From contig JAAYDC010000021.1 in the NCBI GenBank assembly GCA_012729455.1, forward strand, positions 1 to 42,306: a DNA stretch of 42,306 nucleotides, read 5' to 3'. Below, piece by piece: positions 7,522 through 16,096 of the stretch; within the stretch, counting starts at the first letter, position 1; each line of letters starts with the position of its first letter. The stretch comes from Chloroflexota bacterium. GTDB lineage: Bacteria; Chloroflexota; Anaerolineae; UBA1429. A model generated the notes under the pieces. That model made no database searches, was not told the DNA's origin, and saw only the letters and a list, made by a program, of their open reading frames with translations. The position numbers and the translations under genes are program-made.

Positions 7522-10029
7522 ATGCAGCCAACACCGACGACTTACCCGGTCCTTAGAACCTATGAGGGCGCGTATCTCGCGCGCGTGGCCCTGCCGTTGG
7601 GCGGTATCGGCACAGGCACCGTCTCGCTGGGCGGTCGCGGCCAGCTTCAGGATTGGGAAATCTACGACCAGCCAGCAAAAGGCTTTGACGGCCAGTCGGT
7701 GGTGATCCTGTACGCCAGGCCAGAAGGCCATCCAGCCGTATGCCGCGTATTAGAAGGTGTGCTGCGGCCACCCTACGAGGGCGCCATGGGGGCACGCGCT
7801 CCCTATCACGGCCTGCCGCGCATGCGCAGCTGCCGTTATGGCACGGCATACCCGTTCGCACAGGTCGACCTGGCTGATCCCGATGTACCGCTCGAGGTGA
7901 GCCTGCAGGCATTCAACCCGTTTATCCCAGCAGATGCCGACCGCAGCGGTTTGCCGGTCGCCTGTCTGCGCTATATTCTGCGCAACCCCGGCGTACGAGC
8001 AGTGGACGCCACCATCAGCTTTAGCCTGCGCAACTTTATCGGCAATCGCGACGGCGCCGCCAAAGGGCATGGCAACCGCAACCAGTGGATACGCACTGGC
8101 ACTCTGCAAGGGCTTTGTCTGACTGCCTCCGAGCTAGACCCTCATGACCCTTGCTGGGGCAGCCTGGCGCTGGCCACCAGTCATGCCGATGTGACCTACA
8201 AACTATCGTGGGGGCAGGAATCCTGGGGCTGGGGCGGGCTGCTCCTGCACCACTGGGACGACCTGCTTGAGGATGGCCGACTGGATGCCCAGGACTCGAT
8301 GGGCCTCAACCCGATCGGATCGCTGGCGGCCAGCTGCCGCCTGGGGCCCGGCGAATTGGTCGAGATCCCCTTTTACCTGGCGTGGCACATGCCCAATCGC
8401 ATGACTTGGACACCGCTTACTCCCGACAAAGCGCCATCTGAGGGCTGCGGTTGCCAGTCGGAGGACTGTGTGGGCAACTATTACACCACCTGTTTCGCGA
8501 ATGCCTGGGATGCGCTCGTGCAGACGGCAGAGCATGCCAGCGAGCTCGAGCATAAAACGCTGCAGTTCACCACAACGTTCCTGGCGTCCGACCTGCCCGA
8601 AACCGTCAAGGAAGCCGCTCTGTTTAACCTTTCGACCCTGCGCTGCCAGACTAGCTTTCGCACCGCCGACGGCACCTTTTGTGGTTGGGAGGGTTGCGGA
8701 GACAACTACGGCAGCTGCCACGGTTCCTGCACGCATGTCTGGAACTATGAACAGGCGATTGCCTTTCTTTTTGGCAGCCTTTCCTGGAGCATGCGCACCG
8801 TCGAGTTCAACGACATGCTCCAGCCCAACGGTCTGATGAACTTTCGCGTGCCGCTCCCGCGCGCACGTGCCCCGCGCTACCTGCTGGCCGCTGCCGATGG
8901 CCAGATGGGCTGCCTGATGAAACTCTACCGCGACTGGCAGCTTTCGGGCGATACGTCCGCCCTACAAGCCCTGTGGCCGGCCGCAAAAAAGGCGCTCGCA
9001 TTTGCCTGGCTGCCGGGCGGTTGGGATGCCGACCAAGACGGCGTGATGGAGGGCTGCCAGCACAACACCCTCGATGTCGAGTACTATGGGCCCAACCCGC
9101 TTATGGCCGGCTGGTATCTGGGGGCACTGCGTGCCGGGGCGCAGATAGCCGAATTCCTTGGTGACGACGATTTTGCTGTGCACTGCCGGTCGCTGGCTGA
9201 GCAAGGGGCGGCTTGGGTGGATGCCAACCTCTTTAACGGCGACTATTACGAGCAGCATATCCAACCGCCGGATTCGGCCGAGGCGATCCTGCCGGGACTG
9301 CGCTCCGACATGGGCGCGGTAGACCTGGCTGACCCGGATTACCAGCTCGGTGCCGGATGCCTGGTCGATCAGCTCGTGGGGCAGCTGCTGGCGCACGTCT
9401 GCGGTCTGGGGTATCTGCTGGATGAGGAGCACGTCAAGCAAACCCTGCAAAGCATCTGGCGCTATAACCACCACGATAATCTATATGGACACTTTAACCA
9501 CCTACGCACCTTTGCGCTGAATGACGAACGCGCCATGCTGATGGTCAGTTACCCGCGCGGCAGACGCCCGCACACGCCGGTGCCCTACTTTAACGAGGTC
9601 ATGACCGGTTTTGAGTATTCGGCAGCGGTACACATGCTCTACGAGGGATTGACCGATCAGGGCCTGCAGGCGATTGCCGATATCCGCGCGCGTTACGACG
9701 GCCAGCGCCGCAACCCCTACAACGAAGCCGAATGCGGCCACCACTATGCGCGCGCGATGTGCTCATGGGCAGCGGTCCTGGCGCTTTCTGGTTTTCGTTA
9801 CAACGCCATCGATGCCGAAATGCGCTTTGGCGGACACGCCGGCAGGCACTTTTGGTCGACCGGATACGCCTGGGGGAGCTGCCTTATCACGAAGGCGGAT
9901 GACGGCCGGCACACCGAGCTGCAGGTGCTGGGCGGCGAGGTACGGATCGCGCAGCTCGTCATCGGCGAACATCCGCACAGACTGCCTGAAGCGCGCGTGC
10001 TGCGTGAGGGCGACCAGCTCACGGTATAA
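7522..10029 (+). CDS. GH116 glycosidase (beta-glucosidase / glucosylceramidase-like)
   Basis: Cytosolic 835-aa enzyme of the GH116 family (GBA2-like, inverting fold with beta N-terminal domain and (alpha/alpha)6 catalytic domain). The N terminus carries VALPLGGIGTGTVSLGGRGQ, typical of the family's N-terminal domain. The likely nucleophile E410 is in THVWNYEQAIAFLF, and the likely acid/base D518 is in QHNTLDVEYYGPNPLMAGWY; both motifs match characterised bacterial GH116 enzymes. The downstream RRPHTPVPYFNEVMTGFEYS is also characteristic. The start is set at 7522 because AGGAGG lies 7 bases upstream; an in-frame ATG at 7486 overlaps the promoter. No signal peptide, so it acts on imported beta-glucosides or xylosides. 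It stands alone between a divergent and a convergent gene. Confidence 0.92.
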   Translation: MQPTPTTYPVLRTYEGAYLARVALPLGGIGTGTVSLGGRGQLQDWEIYDQPAKGFDGQSVVILYARPEGHPAVCRVLEGVLRPPYEGAMGARAPYHGLPRMRSCRYGTAYPFAQVDLADPDVPLEVSLQAFNPFIPADADRSGLPVACLRYILRNPGVRAVDATISFSLRNFIGNRDGAAKGHGNRNQWIRTGTLQGLCLTASELDPHDPCWGSLALATSHADVTYKLSWGQESWGWGGLLLHHWDDLLEDGRLDAQDSMGLNPIGSLAASCRLGPGELVEIPFYLAWHMPNRMTWTPLTPDKAPSEGCGCQSEDCVGNYYTTCFANAWDALVQTAEHASELEHKTLQFTTTFLASDLPETVKEAALFNLSTLRCQTSFRTADGTFCGWEGCGDNYGSCHGSCTHVWNYEQAIAFLFGSLSWSMRTVEFNDMLQPNGLMNFRVPLPRARAPRYLLAAADGQMGCLMKLYRDWQLSGDTSALQALWPAAKKALAFAWLPGGWDADQDGVMEGCQHNTLDVEYYGPNPLMAGWYLGALRAGAQIAEFLGDDDFAVHCRSLAEQGAAWVDANLFNGDYYEQHIQPPDSAEAILPGLRSDMGAVDLADPDYQLGAGCLVDQLVGQLLAHVCGLGYLLDEEHVKQTLQSIWRYNHHDNLYGHFNHLRTFALNDERAMLMVSYPRGRRPHTPVPYFNEVMTGFEYSAAVHMLYEGLTDQGLQAIADIRARYDGQRRNPYNEAECGHHYARAMCSWAAVLALSGFRYNAIDAEMRFGGHAGRHFWSTGYAWGSCLITKADDGRHTELQVLGGEVRIAQLVIGEHPHRLPEARVLREGDQLTV

Positions 10030-10058
10030 AAAGAGTGGAGGGGAACCCCCTCCGCTCT
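10028..10058 (-). terminator. Intrinsic terminator between convergent genes
   Basis: AGAGTGGAGGGG-AA-CCCCCTCCGCTCT hairpin. The minus-strand reading ends in CTCTTTTTATA, so it terminates the isomerase operon. It overlaps the stop codon of the GH116 gene and probably also helps stop plus-strand transcription, though without a T tract. Confidence 0.75.
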
Positions 10059-10074
10059 GACACGACGCGCTGGT

Positions 10075-10896
10075 TTACGCCAGCCACCCCTCGAGAAGCT
10101 CTTTGGCGCGGAGGATATCCGTCTTTTGCTGCGGACCGCTGATCTCGCGTTCGATGATCCAGGCTCCCTGATAGTCGAACGCCTTGAGCCGCGGAATCAG
10201 CAACGGGAAGTTGACCAGGCCTTCGCCCACTGGTGTCTCGTGGCCCAACTCACGGCCATTGGTAGGATACTGGCCATCCTTCACATGCACGCCGCGAATC
10301 CACGGCCCCAGGACGCCCACGGCATCGACCGGGTTGCCCTTGCCGTACAGCAGCAGGTTGGCCGGGTCGAGGTTGATCCCCAGATTGCCCGTGCCGACGT
10401 CCTCGATGATGCGCAAGAGCGTGGTTGGCGTTTCCTGGCCGGTCTCAAAGTTGAACCATAAGCCGCGCGCCTTGGCATAGCGCGCTAGCTCGCCCACCGC
10501 CGCCACCACTTCGCGGTATTCGGTGGTGGAGGGATTCTCGGGGATAAAGCCCATATGGGTGGTCACGTCAGTCAGGCCCAGCATCACAGCAAAATCCATA
10601 CCGTGCTTGAGAGCGTCCATGCGCTGATAACGGTAGCAGCTCGGCACGATGCCCAAGGTGGCAGGCCCGTCGATGAAATTCCACACCGCTGGCGGCGGCC
10701 AGCCCGCCCACAGGCTCGAGATGTGCACCTTGTCGCCTAGGATCTCTTTCACGCGCTGGGCGTTTTCGGGAGTATCCAGTTTAGGGTCCCAGCTGTTGAG
10801 CTGGATCCAGGAGAGGCCCATCTCGAGCAGCTCGCCGATCCCTTTATCCAGAATACTCTGCAGGCCGATGATCACGCCGATCTTGAGATCACGCAT
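10075..10896 (-). CDS. Sugar phosphate isomerase/epimerase (xylose isomerase-like TIM barrel)
   Basis: 273-aa cytosolic TIM-barrel protein of the AP-endonuclease-2/xylose isomerase-like family. Probable metal ligands are Glu in WFNFETGQE, Asp in GINLDPANLL, His in GVHVKDG and Glu in WIIEREI, the usual E-D-H-E set. The start at 10896 follows AGGAGG-CAAC-ATG. A longer reading to 10995 would run into the upstream gene and is not supported. The gene begins 8 bases after the NagB-like gene, so both are one operon. The substrate (ketose, inosose or phosphorylated sugar) cannot be told. Confidence 0.88.
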   Translation of the reverse strand: MRDLKIGVIIGLQSILDKGIGELLEMGLSWIQLNSWDPKLDTPENAQRVKEILGDKVHISSLWAGWPPPAVWNFIDGPATLGIVPSCYRYQRMDALKHGMDFAVMLGLTDVTTHMGFIPENPSTTEYREVVAAVGELARYAKARGLWFNFETGQETPTTLLRIIEDVGTGNLGINLDPANLLLYGKGNPVDAVGVLGPWIRGVHVKDGQYPTNGRELGHETPVGEGLVNFPLLIPRLKAFDYQGAWIIEREISGPQQKTDILRAKELLEGWLA

Positions 10897-10904
10897 GTTG
10901 CCTC

Positions 10905-11858
10905 CTAATTCGCATCCGGCACAAGCGGACCGGCCAGTTCCCGCATGAAAAAGAGCTTGCCCGGCAGGGTGGGCATAAAGCTGGATGGCACCCACTTATC
11001 GGGCCCGTAGCGCAGCGTAACCCACAACGAAAGTCCCTGCCACTGCATGCCGCGCCCCAGCACGCCGTCACATCCGCCGATGATGCGGTCGGACCCCATA
11101 AAGACGCCCGGACCGATGGTGTTGGCGAAGCAGGGCACCAGCGTGTAGCGGCTCTTGAAGCTGGTGAGGGCGTTTTGTTCGATGGTGAGCGGATGCAGCT
11201 TGGCGCCCAGCCGGTGGGTAGGCTTTTTCCACTCCTCGACGCTGGTGTATTCGGCGGCAAAGTGCGGCTCCCAGAAGGCAATGTGAAAGACCCTGCCGAC
11301 GCCGAACACCAGCACCTGGCGGGCCCCCTCGGCTTTGAGCGCGGCAATCTTGTCGCCATAGGAGGGCAAAACCTCACGGGTGGCAAAGTTGCGCTGGCAC
11401 TCTGGCACACCCAGCTCGCTCAGCGGGCCGTAAAAGGCATCCTGCATGGCATTCTGGAAGGAGGCTTTGTCGCTGCCGGGCACAGTGTTGCCATCCGCGT
11501 CGGACCACTCGTCCATATTAAAGCCATAGACGTGGCTGGCGGATACTTGCCAGCTTTTGAGAAAGAACACCACCCAGCGGTACATGCCCATAGGGCCAAC
11601 CGGCAGGATCATGATCAGCTTGCGGCCCTCATCGCGGGTACGCTTGATCTCCAAAGCGATCTCGTGGCCCATCAGCATGGCGAAATCATCCAACGACTCG
11701 CACGCCACCGGCTCGAAATCAGCATGCCAGTGCGCCTGACGCTGGGTGATCGTTTCAGGTACGTGCGAGCAACACGCATCGATCTTGGCCAGGTCCCAAC
11801 CCGAAGGGTAGATCTTTTCGAGGAGCGACCCGCGTATCGTGCTGAGCATGTTAATCAT
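10905..11858 (-). CDS. NagB/RpiA-fold glucosamine-6-phosphate deaminase-like protein, altered active site
   Basis: 317-aa member of the glucosamine-6-phosphate isomerase/deaminase family. It keeps the FNMDEW motif (catalytic Asp72 region of E. coli NagB) and HIAFWEP (His143/Glu148 region). The family motif G-x-G-x-D-G-H is here GVGRVFH, so the Asp that matches NagB Asp141 is replaced by Val. It is also longer than NagB (~266 aa). The sequence therefore suggests a related but changed activity, not standard deamination. Start at 11858: GGAGGG lies about 7 bases upstream; an extended reading to 11915 would cover the promoter. First gene of the operon with the isomerase at 10075, and divergent from the D-aminopeptidase operon. 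Confidence 0.75.
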   Translation of the reverse strand: MINMLSTIRGSLLEKIYPSGWDLAKIDACCSHVPETITQRQAHWHADFEPVACESLDDFAMLMGHEIALEIKRTRDEGRKLIMILPVGPMGMYRWVVFFLKSWQVSASHVYGFNMDEWSDADGNTVPGSDKASFQNAMQDAFYGPLSELGVPECQRNFATREVLPSYGDKIAALKAEGARQVLVFGVGRVFHIAFWEPHFAAEYTSVEEWKKPTHRLGAKLHPLTIEQNALTSFKSRYTLVPCFANTIGPGVFMGSDRIIGGCDGVLGRGMQWQGLSLWVTLRYGPDKWVPSSFMPTLPGKLFFMRELAGPLVPDAN

Positions 11859-11886
11859 AACCGCCCTCCGACTAGATGATATTGTC

Positions 11887-11915
11887 ATTATGGCTGATCC
11901 TGACTGCCTTGACAA
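11887..11915 (-). promoter_or_regulatory. Promoter of the NagB-like operon
   Basis: Minus strand: TTGTCA (11915-11910), 17-base spacer, CATAAT (11892-11887). Its -35 box overlaps that of the divergent plus-strand promoter. Confidence 0.6.
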
Positions 11916-11937
11916 GCGTCTTGCGCCCGGCTAGATT
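11909..11937 (+). promoter_or_regulatory. Promoter of the D-aminopeptidase operon
   Basis: TTGACA (11909-11914), 17-base spacer, TAGATT (11932-11937). The -35 is perfect and overlaps the -35 of the minus-strand promoter on the other strand. Confidence 0.65.
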
Positions 11938-11969
11938 AGCCGCAGATCTGTGTGAGGAGGCTATGTGCC

Positions 11970-12761
11970 ATGCGCGTGATCGTCGAAACCGACCTGGAAG
12001 GCATCAGCGGGGTGGTATCCTGGGAGCAGACCCGCGAGATGTCGAGCGCCATGTATCAGTCGGCACGCGACCTGCTGATGGGGGATGTCAACGCCCTGGT
12101 GGAAGGTTTGATCGCTGGTGGTGCTGACGACATCATCGTGTTGGATGGCCACGGCGGCGGCTTTAACTTTATACCGGAGCGCATGCACCCCGGGGCACGC
12201 TATTTCACAGGGCGCAACCGTCGGCCTTTTCTAGGCTGGGAGGAATTATACCAGGGCGCCGATGCTGGCATCCTGCTAGGGTATCATGCTATGGCAGGCA
12301 CGCCCGATGGTATGCTGCGTCATACCCAATCGTCGATGCAGGGCAACCGCTACTGGTACAACGAGTGTGAAAGCGGTGAGATTGCCCAGGATGCGCTGGT
12401 TTTTGGCCACTATGATATCCCTGTCATACTGGTCAGCGGTGACCACGCTGCCTGCCGTGAGGCGCGTGCCTTACTGGGCGATGGCCTCACTACGGTTGAG
12501 GTTAAGCGCGGTTATGGCGAGGAATTCGGTCTTCTGTTGGCTCCCGAGGCAGCCCACGACAGGTTGCGCGAGGGCGCTCGGCAGGCGCTTGGCCGTACCA
12601 GCCAATGCCGGCCATATCGCCTCGAGCTGCCCATCCGCGGACGGCTCAGGTTCCCTGATAAATCGGTGGCTGATCGTTTCGTACCCGCGCGCGCAACACG
12701 CGTGGATGACTATACCTATGATGCCAGTTTCGACTCGGCACGTGACATCTATTTCTTTTAG
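11970..12761 (+). CDS. M55 family D-aminopeptidase (DppA-like)
   Basis: 263-aa zinc peptidase of family M55, which releases N-terminal D-amino acids from short peptides. The expected ligands are visible: D8 and E10 in VETDLEGISG, H61 in LDGHGGG, H106 in LLGYHAMAG and E137 in CESGEIAQD. H118 in MLRHTQSS matches the catalytic His region of DppA. The start at 11970 is chosen over an upstream ATG at 11952 because GGAGG ends 9 bases before it and family proteins begin with M-x-x-x-x-x-x-D-x-E. It is the first gene of an operon with the enolase-superfamily and HAD genes. Peptidoglycan peptide salvage is a natural role, by inference. Confidence 0.9.
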   Translation: MRVIVETDLEGISGVVSWEQTREMSSAMYQSARDLLMGDVNALVEGLIAGGADDIIVLDGHGGGFNFIPERMHPGARYFTGRNRRPFLGWEELYQGADAGILLGYHAMAGTPDGMLRHTQSSMQGNRYWYNECESGEIAQDALVFGHYDIPVILVSGDHAACREARALLGDGLTTVEVKRGYGEEFGLLLAPEAAHDRLREGARQALGRTSQCRPYRLELPIRGRLRFPDKSVADRFVPARATRVDDYTYDASFDSARDIYFF

Positions 12762-12770
12762 GGAGGCAGT

Positions 12771-13904
12771 ATGCGCATTGCAGATATCCAGGTGATCCGC
12801 TTCCGTACCACATCACGGACTTATCCGACCAAGTACGGCTACTATTACTGGGGCGACGAGCATCCCGTGGTAAGTTCGATCACCAAGATTATCACCGATG
12901 ACGGCCTGGAGGGCTATAATCTGGGCGGCGATCCGGCGGTGATTGAGCATGTCGTCAAGCCGCTCCTGGTGGGCGAAAACCCGCTCAATCGCGAAAAGCT
13001 GTGGCACTGGATGGCTCAACATCCTGGGTTCAGTGAAGGGTTAGCGGGCTTTATCGACTGCGCCCTGTGGGATCTATACGGCCGCATGGTCGATCTGCCA
13101 GTGCACAAGGCCCTGGGCGGCTGCCGCGACCGCATCAAAGCCTATGCCAGCACCTGGCCCAACATGGGCAAACCCGAGGATTACGCCGCGCACGCTGTGG
13201 CGATGAAGGCCAAGGGCTACAAGGCCTACAAGGTACACGCCTATATCTATTTTAACCCCTATACCTGGGAGCACGCTCCGCAGCTGCCGGGCTTTCCCAA
13301 AGCTGATGTAGAGGTCTGCCGCGCGGTGCGCGAGGCGGTCGGCCCCGATATGGTCCTCATGCTCGATCCCTTTGGCGTCTATACCCTGCAGGAATCGATC
13401 TGGGTGGGCCACGAGCTCGAGAAACTGGGCTTTTACTGGCTCGAGCATCCCATGATCGAGACGCGCACAGAAGCCTATCGCCGGCTGTGCGATGAGCTGG
13501 ATATCGCCATCTGCTCGCCCGAGCACGTGCACGGCGGGATTTTCTCACGCGCCGAATGGGTGCTGCAGGGGGCTTCGGATATGAGCCGCATCGACGTGGG
13601 TTACGGCGGCATCACCGGCTCGTACAAGCACGCCATGCTGTGCCAGGCTTATGGCATCCAGTGCGAGATGCACGGCGGTCACTGGACCAATTCGCACATC
13701 CTGGGCGCTACTCCCGAATCAACCTGCGAGTATTTCGAGCACGGCTTGCTGCGCCCCGATCTGGATTACGATGTGCCGCCGCCCTACCTGAAGGCCATTC
13801 CCGACCCGCTGGATGACGATGGCAATGTGATTCTGACGACCAAACCCGGCCTGGGGATGGAGTTTATCTGGGACTATATCAACGATAACCTGGTCACTGC
13901 ATAA
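12771..13904 (+). CDS. Enolase-superfamily protein (mandelate racemase/muconate lactonizing type)
   Basis: 377-aa enolase-superfamily enzyme with capping domain (1-~120) and TIM barrel. The Mg2+ ligands appear to be D199 (LMLDPFG), E225 (WLEHPM) and E251 (CSPEHVHGG). The second strand carries K154-V-H156, and H301 in EMHGGHW is a candidate acid/base on the other face. The pattern suits an acid-sugar dehydratase or racemase, but the exact substrate cannot be assigned. Start: GGGAGG, 4 bases, ATG. It lies 9 bases after the aminopeptidase and 9 before the HAD gene. A second, more distant enolase-superfamily gene is at 18782. Confidence 0.88.
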   Translation: MRIADIQVIRFRTTSRTYPTKYGYYYWGDEHPVVSSITKIITDDGLEGYNLGGDPAVIEHVVKPLLVGENPLNREKLWHWMAQHPGFSEGLAGFIDCALWDLYGRMVDLPVHKALGGCRDRIKAYASTWPNMGKPEDYAAHAVAMKAKGYKAYKVHAYIYFNPYTWEHAPQLPGFPKADVEVCRAVREAVGPDMVLMLDPFGVYTLQESIWVGHELEKLGFYWLEHPMIETRTEAYRRLCDELDIAICSPEHVHGGIFSRAEWVLQGASDMSRIDVGYGGITGSYKHAMLCQAYGIQCEMHGGHWTNSHILGATPESTCEYFEHGLLRPDLDYDVPPPYLKAIPDPLDDDGNVILTTKPGLGMEFIWDYINDNLVTA

Positions 13905-13913
13905 ACAGGCGCA

Positions 13914-14591
13914 GTGTATCTGTTTTTTGATATCGACGACACGCTGCTGGATAGCTCGCGCGCCGAGCATCTGGCAGCGTGTGATTGGGCAGAACGTCAC
14001 CCTGAGGTATTCGGTGACGACCCGCGTGCCTTTGCGGCCGCGTGGCGCAGCATCTCGGTGGATTACTACCGCCGCTGGGTGCGCGGAGAGCTTTCCTTTA
14101 TTGAGCAGCGACGCGCGCGCATTCGGTATTATTGGCCAACCGCCGATGACGCCCAAGCGGACGCACATTTTGCCGAATACCTGGCGCATTATCGTCAACA
14201 CTGGTCGCTATTTGCAGATACCCAGCCTGCCCTCGGGCTGCTCGCAGATTACTGCAAGGGCGTAATTACCAACGGCGAGCCGAGCCAACAATCTGACAAG
14301 CTGCGCACTTTCGGTTTGGGTCGTTTTTTTCGCTGGCTTGTAACACCCGCCAGCGCCGGCTACCGCAAACCGCAGGCGGGCATCTTTGATGTTGCTGCGG
14401 CCCTTGCTGGCGCAAAGGCAACCGATTGCTGCTATGTGGGCGACCTTCCTAACGACGACGCACGGGCGGCGCGCAATGCCGGCTGGCGCAGCATCTGGCT
14501 CAATCGCCGCGGCGATCCCCCTGCTAAAGACATCGAGACGATCACGACCCTCGTAGAGTTGCCGGCGCTGCTGGGTGTACGCGCAAGGTAG
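13914..14591 (+). CDS. HAD-family hydrolase (YjjG-like phosphatase)
   Basis: 225-aa haloacid dehalogenase-type phosphatase. Motif I is FFDIDDTLLDSS at the N terminus, motif II ITNG near residue 120, motif III Lys in GYRKPQAGIF and motif IV YVGDLPNDDA. A helical cap lies between motifs I and II, as in YjjG-type nucleotidases and sugar phosphatases. The start is GTG at 13914, which places motif I at residue 6 as expected; the ribosome site is weak, suggesting translation coupled to the enolase-superfamily gene 9 bases upstream. Probable substrate is a small phosphorylated sugar or nucleotide. Confidence 0.85.
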   Translation: MYLFFDIDDTLLDSSRAEHLAACDWAERHPEVFGDDPRAFAAAWRSISVDYYRRWVRGELSFIEQRRARIRYYWPTADDAQADAHFAEYLAHYRQHWSLFADTQPALGLLADYCKGVITNGEPSQQSDKLRTFGLGRFFRWLVTPASAGYRKPQAGIFDVAAALAGAKATDCCYVGDLPNDDARAARNAGWRSIWLNRRGDPPAKDIETITTLVELPALLGVRAR

Positions 14592-14607
14592 CCCCAGCGC
14601 AGGATGG

Positions 14608-14636
14608 TTGCGGGGGGCAGCTGCATCACTTATACT
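14608..14636 (+). promoter_or_regulatory. Promoter of the GH42 operon
   Basis: TTGCGG (14608-14613), 17-base spacer, TATACT (14631-14636), in the 110-base gap before the FAD oxidoreductase. Same hexamers and spacing as the GH116 promoter. Confidence 0.6.
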
Positions 14637-14701
14637 GGCCGCGTAATCCGGTTTCAGGCGGATGCCGGCCCTATGCAGCCGCCAATTCATGGGAGGCTAG
14701 T

Positions 14702-16081
14702 ATGGCTAGTTATTATGAACCCGCACGCAAGTTGCCGGTGCGTACAGCAGTGGATGTGCTGGTAGTTGGCGGGGGCTCCGCCGGCGTTATCGCCGCTATC
14801 GCGGCAGCCCGCACGGGCGCACGCACGTTATTGGTCGAGCGCTATGGCTTCCTGGGCGGTTTGGTACCCGGCGGACCTACCGGCATGCACTCTTTCTTTA
14901 ACTGCTATCATGACGCCAACGGTACTCCTGATGTGCCCCCCGAGAGCAAGAAACAAATCATCAAGGGTATCCCGCAGGATCTGGTTGACCGCTTGGTAGC
15001 CGCCGGCGGCTGCCCGGGGCATATCGAGCTTGAAAAGGCGGCGCGCTTTATCAGCGTACTGACCCCCGTCGACCCAGAGATCTATAAATGGGTAGCCCTC
15101 GAGATGGTGCTGGAGGCCAGCGCTGAGGTGCTCTTTTACACCCAGGTAGCCGATGTAGTGATGAGCGACAACCGCGTGGCCGGCGTGGTGATCGAATCCA
15201 AGTCGGGGCGAGAGGTGGTCCTGGCTAAAGCGATCGTGGATGCCTCCGGCGATGCCGATGTGGTCGGCCGCAGCGGCGCGCCTTTTACCTTTGTCGAGCA
15301 ATTTGGTGTGAGCATGAACCTGCGCATGCAGGGCGTGGATATCGAGACTTTTGCCGATGAAGTATTAAAGCGCGATCTGGTCTACCACTATGCGCGTGCC
15401 GTCAAGCTGGGCACCACCGAAAAGAGCACCATGCGCCTGAGCACGCGCCTGACGCCCTGGAAGGAACTGATTGACAAATACGATGCGCGCATCGGTGCAG
15501 TGATCAACACATCGCTTCGCGAGGGCGACCTGACCTATATGAACTGCACGGGTGTGCTGGCCAACGGCGTGGATGTAGCCGATATGAGCCGCGCCTCGAT
15601 CTACCTGCAGCGTCAGATCCACAACATTGTGGCATTCTTTACCAACTGCATGCCCGGCTTTGAGCACGCCTACCTGGCAGCCACTGGCCCGCTCCTGGGC
15701 GTGCGCCGTACACGCCTGATGCAGGCGGTCTATGATATGCCGCGCGCGCATGTGATGGAGGGCTGGGGCGTGCCCGACGAGATTGGGCGTTTCAGCTTTA
15801 TCGACCTGCCCGAGTTCGCCGTCACCGATGGGCATACCTATGGGGTCAGCTACCGTTCGCTCTTGCCGCGCGAGGTTGAGGGCGTGCTGATGTGCGGGCG
15901 CATGATCTCGACCGACCACGTGGTGCACCACTCGACGCGCAACGTGGGCTGCTGCATGGTTACCGGGCAGGCAGCCGGCGCCGCCGCAGGACTTTCAGCC
16001 CAGCAGGGTATCCTGCCCTCACAGCTGGATGCCAATGAACTGCGCGGAGTGCTGGCTGACCAGGGTGCGTACTTCGAATAA
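14702..16081 (+). CDS. FAD-dependent oxidoreductase (FAD_oxidored family)
   Basis: 459-aa flavoprotein. The Rossmann dinucleotide motif is VLVVGGGSAGVIAAIAAART near residues 19-38, followed by LLVERYGFLGG. The middle contains VDASGDADVVGRSGAPF and the C terminus GVLMCGRMISTDHVVHHSTR and MVTGQAAGAAAG, which closes the FAD site. This layout is the FAD_oxidored type common next to sugar catabolic genes in Chloroflexota, Planctomycetes and Bacteroidota; its reaction is unknown, presumably oxidation of a sugar hydroxyl. GGGAGG lies 6 bases before the ATG. First gene of an operon with GH42 (gap 15 bases). Confidence 0.87.
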   Translation: MASYYEPARKLPVRTAVDVLVVGGGSAGVIAAIAAARTGARTLLVERYGFLGGLVPGGPTGMHSFFNCYHDANGTPDVPPESKKQIIKGIPQDLVDRLVAAGGCPGHIELEKAARFISVLTPVDPEIYKWVALEMVLEASAEVLFYTQVADVVMSDNRVAGVVIESKSGREVVLAKAIVDASGDADVVGRSGAPFTFVEQFGVSMNLRMQGVDIETFADEVLKRDLVYHYARAVKLGTTEKSTMRLSTRLTPWKELIDKYDARIGAVINTSLREGDLTYMNCTGVLANGVDVADMSRASIYLQRQIHNIVAFFTNCMPGFEHAYLAATGPLLGVRRTRLMQAVYDMPRAHVMEGWGVPDEIGRFSFIDLPEFAVTDGHTYGVSYRSLLPREVEGVLMCGRMISTDHVVHHSTRNVGCCMVTGQAAGAAAGLSAQQGILPSQLDANELRGVLADQGAYFE

Positions 16082-16096
16082 AAACAGGAGTCTGTC

